From CAZWRF01 sp964636095 (GTDB lineage Bacteria; Patescibacteriota; Minisyncoccia; JAHISW01; Tagabacteraceae): a stretch of DNA of 9,240 nt. Numbering within the stretch: the stretch's first letter is position 1; each line of letters opens with the position of its first letter. The translations under genes and the position numbers were made by a program. The stretch covers positions 1-9,240 of the forward strand of contig CAZWRF010000026.1 of NCBI GenBank assembly GCA_964636095.1, written 5' to 3'. A model generated the notes under the pieces. That model had not been told where the DNA came from. It searched no databases and saw only the letters and a list, made by a program, of their open reading frames with translations. Shown piece by piece: positions 1-5,529 of the stretch.

Positions 1-131
1 GTCTTTCTTTAGGAGACAAAATGAAGGTTTTCGGCTTATTTGGAGGAATAATATTGATTTTTGCTGTTTTGGTGATTCTGTCTATAAGGAGAATAAGAAG
101 AAAGAAACCATCGCTTCAAATTAAAAATTAA
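1..131 (+). CDS. C-terminal end of a truncated membrane-anchored protein
   Basis: The frame is open from the window edge to the TAA at 129-131. It reads LSLGDKMKVFG, then a hydrophobic segment (GIILIFAVLVILSI), then a basic tail RRIRRKKPSLQIKN. A single membrane helix followed by a short positively charged end is also how the two cohesin proteins at 1306-2274 and 2264-3514 finish, so the likeliest reading is the last part of another surface protein held by a C-terminal anchor. Alternatively, an ATG at 21 preceded by AGGAG at 11-15 could start an independent 36-residue membrane peptide; the AGGAG also simply codes for Leu-Gly-Asp, so it may be chance. The stop lies only 2 nt before the next ATG, which suggests co-transcription with the dockerin gene. 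The function of the missing part cannot be told from this window. Confidence 0.55.
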   Translation, partial: LSLGDKMKVFGLFGGIILIFAVLVILSIRRIRRKKPSLQIKN

Positions 132-192
132 AAATGAAAAATTTTGAATTTTACATTGTAATTTTTAGTTTTTCATTTTTACTTTTTTATTT
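118..192. repeat. AT-rich imperfect palindrome spanning a gene junction
   Basis: A left arm at 118-143 and a right arm at 167-192 are reverse complements at 23 of 26 positions, with a perfect TTACA-T-TGTAA palindrome at 151-161 in the centre. The element supplies the last codons and stop of the upstream gene, the start codon of the dockerin gene and most of the hydrophobic core of its signal peptide. AT-rich palindromes of this appearance are, from memory, frequent dispersed repeats in Patescibacteria genomes; that family assignment is inference. Confidence 0.5.
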
Positions 193-1279
193 AAGCTCGA
201 GCACAGCGAGCGCTGACAATCTCATTACCAACGTGAAAATTTCCGTTTGCGGAGACGGTGCTATCATGCCCGGAGAGCTGTGTGATGACGGAGCCGGTAA
301 TAATACGGGAGCGTATGCTTCTTCCACGGCGGAGAGACATTGTGGTCCCGATTGTTTCAGCTACGGGCCGTATTGCGGCGATTCAATTTTAGAGGTCAGA
401 TTCGATGAGGAGTGCGATGATGGCAACAACACCTCGGGAGACTTTTGTTCATCCGATTGCAAGGAGGAAGAAGCTACTCCTCCCCCCGGAGGGGGAGGAC
501 TGCCTCCCGCGGGCAATATTCCCAGCAGCGTGGGATACCAGGGGCAGGTGCCTTCTTCGGTGAAAACGCAGGTTACCATAAAAGGGAAATCGTATCCGAA
601 CTCCGATGTTAATATTTTATTGGATGGCAAGGTCATAGGCTCGGTAAAAGCCGATACAAACGCGGATTTTTTGTTTACTTCTTCGGATGTTGACCCAGGC
701 ACTGCAACTTTCGGCTTTTGGTCGGAAGACAAAAATGGCCTTAGGTCTATTTCTTTTACCACAACTTTTGAAGTAATTCAGAGCGCGGTAACCACCATAA
801 GCAACGTTTTTATTCCTCCTACCATTGATACCAGCGCCAAACAGCTGAAAGCGGGGGATCTGCTTACTATTTCCGGACAATCGGTTCCCGATGTGAAAGT
901 AATAACTCATGTAAATTCCGATAACGAAACGGTAATGGAATCAGAATCCAACGATAATGGTGATTGGGCTCTACAGATGGACACGGCTTCTCTCGCGGCG
1001 GAGAATTTTCATACGGCTAAGGCGTATTTTGAACTTCAAAAATTGGACCAAGGAGTGATACAAAGCGGTTTCAGCCGGTCCGTTAGTTTTTACATTGGTG
1101 AAAAGAAATTGGGAGAGGTTGTTTCCGCGGACATCAACGGAGACGGCAAGGTAAATTTGATGGATTTTTCGATTTTTCTTTTAAGTTGGGGAACCGATGA
1201 TGTACGCTCTGATTTTAACCAGGACGGTACGGTTAATTTGGCCGATTTCAGCATCCTGCTGTTTTATTGGACCGGGTAG
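134..1279 (+). CDS. Secreted dockerin protein with cysteine-rich repeats
   Basis: This 381-residue protein has a signal peptide (hydrophobic 6-20, likely cleavage after STASA at 27). Two cysteine-rich repeats follow (39-109): CGDG...ELCDDG...CGPDC and CGDS...EECDDGNN...CSSDC, eight cysteines in total, resembling the Myxococcus cysteine-rich repeat / DUF4215 family. After a Pro/Gly linker (115-130) come two Ig-like beta-sandwich regions (about 141-215 and 228-322). The C-terminus (332-381) is a type I dockerin with two calcium loops: D333, N335, D337, D344 and D360, N362, D364, D371. Dockerins bind cohesin domains. The protein has no membrane anchor after its signal peptide, so it may be held on the surface by the cohesin proteins encoded just downstream. 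The start at 134 has no Shine-Dalgarno and lies 2 nt after the previous stop. No catalytic domain is visible. Confidence 0.87.
   Translation: MKNFEFYIVIFSFSFLLFYLSSSTASADNLITNVKISVCGDGAIMPGELCDDGAGNNTGAYASSTAERHCGPDCFSYGPYCGDSILEVRFDEECDDGNNTSGDFCSSDCKEEEATPPPGGGGLPPAGNIPSSVGYQGQVPSSVKTQVTIKGKSYPNSDVNILLDGKVIGSVKADTNADFLFTSSDVDPGTATFGFWSEDKNGLRSISFTTTFEVIQSAVTTISNVFIPPTIDTSAKQLKAGDLLTISGQSVPDVKVITHVNSDNETVMESESNDNGDWALQMDTASLAAENFHTAKAYFELQKLDQGVIQSGFSRSVSFYIGEKKLGEVVSADINGDGKVNLMDFSIFLLSWGTDDVRSDFNQDGTVNLADFSILLFYWTG
162..196 (+). repeat. Signal-peptide DNA shared with 2298-2332, copy 1
   Basis: Positions 162-184 are identical over 23 nt to 2298-2320, and the match continues to 196/2332 at 32 of 35. 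Both copies are read in the same frame as FSFSFLL within a signal peptide. The segment overlaps the right arm of the AT-rich palindrome at 118-192. Confidence 0.6.
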
Positions 1280-1281
1280 TG

Positions 1282-1299
1282 TATAATTTAAATAAGGAG
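1282..1299 (+). promoter_or_regulatory. Clear RBS, with possible -10, for the first cohesin gene
   Basis: AAGGAG at 1294-1299 lies 6 nt before the ATG at 1306. It is the best Shine-Dalgarno in the window and decides this start over an upstream in-frame TTG at 1267. TATAAT at 1282-1287 sits in the 26-nt gap after the dockerin stop and could be an internal -10 giving a leader of about 12 nt that starts near the RBS. I see no good -35, so the promoter part is weak. Confidence 0.55.
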
Positions 1300-1305
1300 A
1301 CTAAA

Positions 1306-2274
1306 ATGAAGGACAAAGATTCAAAACCGAATATAATCCCGAAGCTTTTCATTGCGGTTTTTGCTTTTGTACTTTTTATTTTTAATCTCGGTGTTGCGAA
1401 GGCGGCGATGCTGTACTTTGACCCCGCGAGTGGAGATTACGGTGCGGGAGATACTTTCGTAGTAAACCTAAGGATAGACAATGAAAACGAATGCATAAAC
1501 GCGGTCGACGCCAGCATACAATTTCCTACGGACCTCTTGAGGGTAGTTGATTTTAGCCGCGGCAGCTCCATTTTGAGCTTATGGATAAAAGAGCCCGAAA
1601 TAGACAACGAGAAGGGCATTGTTTCTTTCTCGGGGGGAATTCCCGCAGGATATTGCGGCCGTATAACAGGAGACCCCGCTCTAAGCAATATTTTGGGAAA
1701 AATAATTTTTAGCGTTCTTCCCGAAGTCCAAAATCTTGAAGAAACGGGGTTCGCGAACATTGAGATATCACCCGAATCGCAGGTGCTTTTAAATGACGGT
1801 CTTGGTACGCCGGCAAAAGTATCTGTGCAAAATGCCGATTTTTTAATTCACTCTTCTCCCGTTTTGTCTCAAAATGAATGGCTCAATGAACTAAAAAACG
1901 ACCAAACTCTCCCCGAGCCTTTTGACGTTATAATTCAGAGAGACAGCAAAGTATATAGCGGGAAATATTATATTGTGTTTTCTACGGTGGACAAGCAGAG
2001 CGGGCTTGATTATTTTGAAGTGTTTGAAAACGGACAATGGAGACGCGCGGAAAGTCCTTATCTTTTAAAAAATCAAAATTCAACCGACCAGTTGCAAGTT
2101 CGCGCTTTTGACAAGGCGGGCAACGAGCGCCCGGGAAACAAAGTTATGGGGCAAACCCAATTACCGGAGACAAAAAACTATTATTTTTACGCGCTTTTTC
2201 TTCTGGGAATTTTAATTATTGTTGCCATTTGGGCATATAATAAGCACAAGCAAAACAAAAGCAATGAAATTTAA
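1306..2274 (+). CDS. Membrane-anchored cohesin-domain protein
   Basis: 322 residues. A signal peptide (hydrophobic 14-30, likely cleavage after AKA at 33) leads into a cohesin-like domain at about 35-180. It opens with MLYFDPASGDYGAGDTF and carries ILSLW, then GIVSFSGG, and later LNDGLGTPAKV, the pattern shared with the other two cohesin-like proteins here. Two cysteines (63 and 117) in this domain could form a disulfide. An Ig-like stalk (about 200-280, with VRAFDKAGNERPG) follows, then one membrane helix (293-310) and a basic cytoplasmic tail ending KHKQNKSNEI. Type I cohesins bind dockerins, so this is a candidate surface receptor for the dockerin protein encoded 26 nt upstream. The end overlaps the next gene by 11 nt, suggesting translational coupling. 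The cohesin assignment rests on sequence pattern only. Confidence 0.85.
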   Translation: MKDKDSKPNIIPKLFIAVFAFVLFIFNLGVAKAAMLYFDPASGDYGAGDTFVVNLRIDNENECINAVDASIQFPTDLLRVVDFSRGSSILSLWIKEPEIDNEKGIVSFSGGIPAGYCGRITGDPALSNILGKIIFSVLPEVQNLEETGFANIEISPESQVLLNDGLGTPAKVSVQNADFLIHSSPVLSQNEWLNELKNDQTLPEPFDVIIQRDSKVYSGKYYIVFSTVDKQSGLDYFEVFENGQWRRAESPYLLKNQNSTDQLQVRAFDKAGNERPGNKVMGQTQLPETKNYYFYALFLLGILIIVAIWAYNKHKQNKSNEI

Positions 2275-3514
2275 GTTTATTATAATTTTAGTTTTCGTTT
2301 TTAGTTTTTCATTTTTACTTGTTCATTCAAGCAAAGTGTTCGCTGCCGCGGAAGACACAGGAGGCGTTCTTTTTCTTTCACCATCAAGCGGCATTTATTC
2401 GGTCGGAGATATTTTTGATGTGGGAATTTATGCGGACAGCGGAGGACAGGAGATAAATGCCGCCGAAGCAGAGCTTTCATTCAACCCCAAAGAATTGGAA
2501 GTGGAAAGTATTTCCAAAGACGGGTCAATTTTCAATTTGTGGCCGATGGAGCCGGAGTTTTCCAACGAAGAAGGCTCTATAAACTTTGCCGGCGGCAGCA
2601 AAACTAAGTTTGTCGGAGATAAGGGACTTTTACTGACGGTTACATTCAAGGCCCTTAAGAGCAATGTCAGCAGAGCCAATCTTGCGGCCGGTGCCATTTT
2701 GGCCGCGGACGGCATGGCCTCTAACATAATTACCGCCATGAAATCCGGCGTTTACACGCTGGAGCCCAAAGAAATAATGCCTCAGCCGGAATATCCTGTT
2801 TCCGATTCTTCTCAAATAGACACCAGTCCTCCGGAAAATTTTGAAATTACTCAAAAAGAAAACACCAATATTTTTGATCCAAGTGCCCAAATATTTTTTA
2901 ATGCCACCGACTCCCTTTCGGGAATCGATAAATACGATATACAAATAGACAACAATGCCACAACCACCTGGCACGATGACGGCAGCCATATTTACAAAAC
3001 ACCTCCTCTGGAACCGGGCCGGCATTTTTTGAACGCGAGGGTTTTTGACAAAGCGGGAAATTTTCTGGATTCTTCCCGTGTTTTTGATTTTGAATTTGAA
3101 AAACCGCCGGTTATCACCGGCTATCCCGACAGTATTGATTTAAGCAAAGGGGAAGAGTTAACTTTAAATGGGGAAACTATTCCCAACGCGAAAGTTTCTG
3201 TTTTTGTTCAAAGAAACAGCGAACCGGTGGTAATTCACGAAGTTCTTAGCGACAATGAAGGAAATTTTAATTATAGCGAGGCTAACCCCGCCGAAGGAAA
3301 TTATTTTTCGTGGGTTAAAAGCTACGATAAAAACGGAGAGGAAAGTCCTGCTTCTCAAAAAGTAAGTTTTGGAGTAAAGCAGGGAACTTTTGATAAATTT
3401 CTGTCTTCTGCGGTCGGTTTTTTGACGGTATTTGTTCCTTTGGCAATTATTCTTTTGCTTCTGGGATTTTTATTCGGCTACGGCTGGTATAAAATGAAAC
3501 ACCACCGGAGTTGA
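2264..3514 (+). CDS. Membrane-anchored cohesin protein with two Ig-like domains
   Basis: 416 residues from the ATG at 2264. An upstream TTG at 2219 would add 15 residues in front of a good signal peptide and is rejected. The signal peptide (4-27, cleavage near VFA) is followed by a cohesin-like domain at about 34-167: LFLSPSSGIYSVGDIFDV, then IFNLW, then GSINFAGG and AADGMASN. Two Ig-like regions follow. The first (about 187-279) contains ARVFDKAGNF, matching the stalk of the preceding gene. The second (about 282-371) resembles the Ig-like regions of the dockerin protein. A long membrane helix (about 384-406) and the tail YKMKHHRS end the protein. It is probably a paralogue of the preceding gene with a longer stalk. 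It overlaps that gene by 11 nt and has no strong RBS. Its stop abuts the stop of the converging gene. Confidence 0.85.
   Translation: MKFKFIIILVFVFSFSFLLVHSSKVFAAAEDTGGVLFLSPSSGIYSVGDIFDVGIYADSGGQEINAAEAELSFNPKELEVESISKDGSIFNLWPMEPEFSNEEGSINFAGGSKTKFVGDKGLLLTVTFKALKSNVSRANLAAGAILAADGMASNIITAMKSGVYTLEPKEIMPQPEYPVSDSSQIDTSPPENFEITQKENTNIFDPSAQIFFNATDSLSGIDKYDIQIDNNATTTWHDDGSHIYKTPPLEPGRHFLNARVFDKAGNFLDSSRVFDFEFEKPPVITGYPDSIDLSKGEELTLNGETIPNAKVSVFVQRNSEPVVIHEVLSDNEGNFNYSEANPAEGNYFSWVKSYDKNGEESPASQKVSFGVKQGTFDKFLSSAVGFLTVFVPLAIILLLLGFLFGYGWYKMKHHRS
2298..2332 (+). repeat. Signal-peptide DNA shared with 162-196, copy 2
   Basis: This stretch matches 162-196 at 32 of 35 positions, including a 23-nt identical run (2298-2320), and codes for the same FSFSFLL core of a signal peptide. 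The left arm of the palindrome found at 118-143 is not clearly present here. Confidence 0.6.
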
Positions 3515-4225
3515 TTAGAAAATTTGCGACAGTATATTTGAAAGGTCGGATATGTCCACCTTTCCGTCCATGTTTAAATCATAAGCGCTGTCGTATTTTT
3601 TAAACATGGCCACTGTCATAATGGAAAAATCCGTCATGTTTATTTTTCCGTCGTCGTTCAAATCGGCGCTGGGCGGCTGTTTTTCCTGTGTCTCCTCCCG
3701 GATAGAATAAGTAAGGTTCACTATTCTGTTTAAGACATCCGTACCCTTGCCGTCGCTTGCCAATACTTGCGCGTTTTTAAAGACAAGGTTTGCTTCGCCG
3801 GGGTCCTTCGCCTTAAAAGTGAGTGTTAGTATTGTTCCCGGTCCGATATGGCCTCCTTTGACGTATGTTCCTCCGCCGAAATGAATCTCCCCCGTTTCTT
3901 CTGAGATTACGGTTTGGTCGGTCCAAAGGTCAAAAAAACTTCTCTCCTTGCTTATTGCAATAAGTTCCATTTTGTCCTGAGGAAAGTCTATTGTGGCTCC
4001 GGCGGCGTTTATTGGCAAATCGGCATTTACGTTAACGTCGACTTGCACTGTTTGGTCCACAACTATGTTATTTTCGCCCCACGGCTCAAGATATATGCTT
4101 ACGTTTTTATTATCATCGGCTTTTGGTAAAATGCTGTTTGTTGCAAGCAGAGCAGTAAAAATCAAAAAAACTCCGATTATAAGATTTATTTTGTGTTTTT
4201 TAAGAAAAAATTTCACGGCGGTCAT
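3515..4225 (-). CDS. Cohesin-dockerin fusion protein, possible connector
   Basis: 236 residues from the ATG at 4225; a GTG at 4240 would add five. The N-terminal hydrophobic segment (14-29) has no convincing cleavage site, so it may be a signal peptide or an uncleaved anchor. The cohesin-like domain spans about 42-170 (VSIYLEPWGENNIVVDQTVQ, then FFDLW, then GEIHFGGG, then LASDGKGTDV), the same pattern as the two plus-strand cohesin proteins. After a short linker (QEKQPPS), a type I dockerin fills 187-236 with loops D188, N190, D192, D199 and D216, N218, D220, D227. Having both partners in one chain would let it bridge a cohesin and a dockerin protein, or self-associate. It lies downstream of 4244-4996 on the same strand and probably shares its transcript, although TAAAAT at 4246-4251 could be a weak -10 of its own. 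Confidence 0.85.
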   Translation of the reverse strand: MTAVKFFLKKHKINLIIGVFLIFTALLATNSILPKADDNKNVSIYLEPWGENNIVVDQTVQVDVNVNADLPINAAGATIDFPQDKMELIAISKERSFFDLWTDQTVISEETGEIHFGGGTYVKGGHIGPGTILTLTFKAKDPGEANLVFKNAQVLASDGKGTDVLNRIVNLTYSIREETQEKQPPSADLNDDGKINMTDFSIMTVAMFKKYDSAYDLNMDGKVDISDLSNILSQIF

Positions 4226-4243
4226 CGGGTAAATACACACTTG

Positions 4244-4996
4244 TTATTTTAGCACGGGAGGGTTAATTGAAGAAACATTGTTTATGTTCGTTATTGTTGC
4301 CGTTGATACATACGGCGGGTTTTTGAATTTCATTTTTTCTATATAGAAAGTTTCCGGGTTTATCCAAACATCAATTGTTCCGCTTTTTCCGATGCGTTCT
4401 ACTATGGTGCCGAGCATTTGTTTTCCGCTTTCCGTAAAGGCCTCATCGGATAAAGCGAGGGAATAGCGGCCTTCTTCGTGTTTTTCAACAAGCTTGATAT
4501 ATTTGCCGTTTTCGTAAAAAAGTCTCAAATTATCCATAATAGGGCCGTTTATGGCGATGTTTTTGTATCTTTCGGGTATATTGTCTTTCTGAAAATGATG
4601 CCATTCGTTAACTTCCGGCATTCTCGACTCTATAAATTTATCCGTGCTTTCAATCAGAGTGTAAATTTCATCGCGGATTGATATGTTGGTGATGGTAAAT
4701 TCATGCTCTTCTCCTGCGGTGAATGTTGAAGTTTCGCATTGTGACCTGAAACGCTGATTTTTTGGGTCCAAATCATAATCTCCAACAACTTTGATTATGC
4801 TTCCCGATACGGCATCCTCCGTTTCCACATGCTGGCTGTAGGAGTTTATGCCCGGGACTTTCGATAAAGCGGTGTTCAGAAGGTCATCATCGGTGGCTTT
4901 TTGTTGGTTTTGTGCGTAAAAAAAGGCAATACTTGCAGCCAGAAAGATAAAAATAATACAAATAAAACCAACAAAAAATCTCCGTTTTTTGTCCAT
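4244..4996 (-). CDS. Membrane-anchored protein of unknown function
   Basis: 250 residues from the ATG at 4996. A longer open frame back to 5173 is rejected because it would read through the promoter and into the divergent gene. A basic start (MDKKRR) and a membrane segment (about 7-28) put the rest outside the membrane; there is no lipobox cysteine. The body contains GSIIKVVGDYDLDPKNQRF and IDVWINPETFYIEKMKFK near the C-terminus. That layout, with 'VWI-x-PE-T-x-x-I-x-KM', recalls LolA/LppX-like or DUF6612-type proteins that bind lipids or monitor the envelope, but I do not recognise the gene and this is only a suggestion. It heads the minus-strand unit with the cohesin-dockerin gene, 18 nt away. 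No Shine-Dalgarno precedes it; the -10 placement points to a leaderless mRNA. Confidence 0.75.
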   Translation of the reverse strand: MDKKRRFFVGFICIIFIFLAASIAFFYAQNQQKATDDDLLNTALSKVPGINSYSQHVETEDAVSGSIIKVVGDYDLDPKNQRFRSQCETSTFTAGEEHEFTITNISIRDEIYTLIESTDKFIESRMPEVNEWHHFQKDNIPERYKNIAINGPIMDNLRLFYENGKYIKLVEKHEEGRYSLALSDEAFTESGKQMLGTIVERIGKSGTIDVWINPETFYIEKMKFKNPPYVSTATITNINNVSSINPPVLK

Positions 4997-5002
4997 ATCT
5001 GA

Positions 5003-5032
5003 ATTATAGCATAAAGTGTCCGGACTTATCCA
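5003..5032 (-). promoter_or_regulatory. Promoter for a leaderless transcript of 4244-4996
   Basis: On the minus strand, TATAAT (5003-5008) is preceded at 18 nt by TGGATA (5027-5032), a 4/6 match to TTGACA. Only six bases separate the -10 from the ATG at 4996, so transcription would begin at or within a base or two of the start codon. The absence of a Shine-Dalgarno agrees with a leaderless mRNA. Confidence 0.55.
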
Positions 5033-5034
5033 CA
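5026..5034 (+). promoter_or_regulatory. Single consensus DnaA-box 9-mer
   Basis: TTATCCACA matches the E. coli R1-type DnaA box exactly and overlaps the proposed -35 of the minus-strand promoter. It is alone: no second box, AT-rich unwinding region or dnaA/dnaN gene is visible, so this is not evidence of an origin. It could be a DnaA-responsive operator or chance. Confidence 0.25.
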
Positions 5035-5071
5035 GCATGTTATTTTGCTTATTCTTGGTTATTCCCATGCG

Positions 5072-5080
5072 TGATATAAT
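5072..5080 (+). promoter_or_regulatory. Extended -10 for the HTH-membrane gene
   Basis: TGATATAAT is a perfect extended -10 (TG-N-TATAAT) facing right, with no good -35 upstream, as extended -10 promoters allow. A start near 5087 would give a leader of about 59 nt that includes the half-site cluster at 5091-5135. A competing possibility is TAAAAT at 5135-5140, five bases before the GTG at 5146, which would give a leaderless transcript. Confidence 0.45.
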
Positions 5081-5090
5081 AAAAATAAAG

Positions 5091-5135
5091 AATCTCGATA
5101 CTCGAGATTTATAAATATCACGACTATCGAGATTT
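5091..5135. promoter_or_regulatory. Three-copy TCGAGATT half-site cluster, likely operator
   Basis: AATCTCGATA (5091-5100) and TATCGAGATT (5125-5134) are perfect 10-bp inverted copies. A third half-site, TCGAGATT (5102-5109), forms an 8-bp palindrome with 5091-5098 across a 3-nt loop and a 10-nt direct repeat (TCGAGATTTA) with 5127-5136. The cluster lies between the extended -10 and the GTG start, where a repressor or an RNA hairpin would act. The helix-turn-helix protein encoded next is a natural candidate binder (inference). Confidence 0.5.
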
Positions 5136-5145
5136 AAAATATATT

Positions 5146-5529
5146 GTGGGCAAAGACAGTAAATACATATCATTAAAGGAAGCTTCGAAAATATCGGGGT
5201 ATTCTTCCGATTACATAGGTCAGCTTATAAGAAGCGGCAAGCTTCCTGGTAAGCAGGTTTTTTCCAACGTTGCCTGGATGACCACAGAAAAGGACATAAA
5301 AGAATATAAAGAGAAAAACAAGCAGGCCCAAAACGGCAGCGGTAAAAAGAACAGGAACAGGGGTTCCAAACTGGTAAAAATGTTTTTGTATGCCACTCTT
5401 GTATTTCTCGTGGCTTTCTTTTTGTTTCTTTTGTATGTTTTTTCCGTGAATTTGGACAAGAATCTTGAGAAAAAAGCCCTTGAAAGGGCAGGGGATAAAC
5501 AAGTTAATTTAGATGTTTATCAAAAATAA
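5146..5529 (+). CDS. Helix-turn-helix protein with one membrane segment
   Basis: 127 residues from a GTG at 5146, with no Shine-Dalgarno. Residues 7-57 (YISLKEASKISGYSSDYIGQ, then LIRSGKLPGKQV, then W44 and EYKEK) look like an excisionase/MerR-type helix-turn-helix domain. A Lys/Asn/Gly linker (58-78) leads to a membrane helix (79-101), and a short charged tail (102-127) would lie outside. The DNA-binding half would therefore stay at the inner face of the membrane. Proteins of this shape are, from memory, common in Parcubacteria beside large surface proteins. The 3' end overlaps the giant surface gene by 17 nt, so the two are probably co-translated. Possible roles are control of surface-protein expression or tethering DNA to the membrane. 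The domain reading is good; the function is inference. A cluster of inverted half-sites directly upstream suggests autoregulation. Confidence 0.8.
   Translation: MGKDSKYISLKEASKISGYSSDYIGQLIRSGKLPGKQVFSNVAWMTTEKDIKEYKEKNKQAQNGSGKKNRNRGSKLVKMFLYATLVFLVAFFLFLLYVFSVNLDKNLEKKALERAGDKQVNLDVYQK

Noticed and set aside
21..131. Independent 36-residue small membrane protein as the main call
   Set aside because: The frame remains open to the window edge and the end resembles C-terminal anchors in the locus, so a truncated larger gene is more likely. It is kept as an alternative.
361..762. 133-codon open frame on the minus strand
   Set aside because: It lies wholly antisense to the dockerin gene, has a Pro/Ser-biased shadow composition and no recognisable domain.
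2630..3025. 131-codon open frame on the minus strand
   Set aside because: It is antisense to the second anchored cohesin gene, whose domains are clear; the product looks like a frame shadow.
5020..5080. Replication origin suggested by the DnaA box
   Set aside because: There is only one box, no cluster, no neighbouring dnaA or dnaN and no clear unwinding element.
4997..5173. N-terminal extension of the minus-strand gene to 5173
   Set aside because: The extension reads through the promoter and operator region and overlaps the start of the divergent gene. The ATG at 4996 directly precedes a normal basic-plus-hydrophobic N-terminus.
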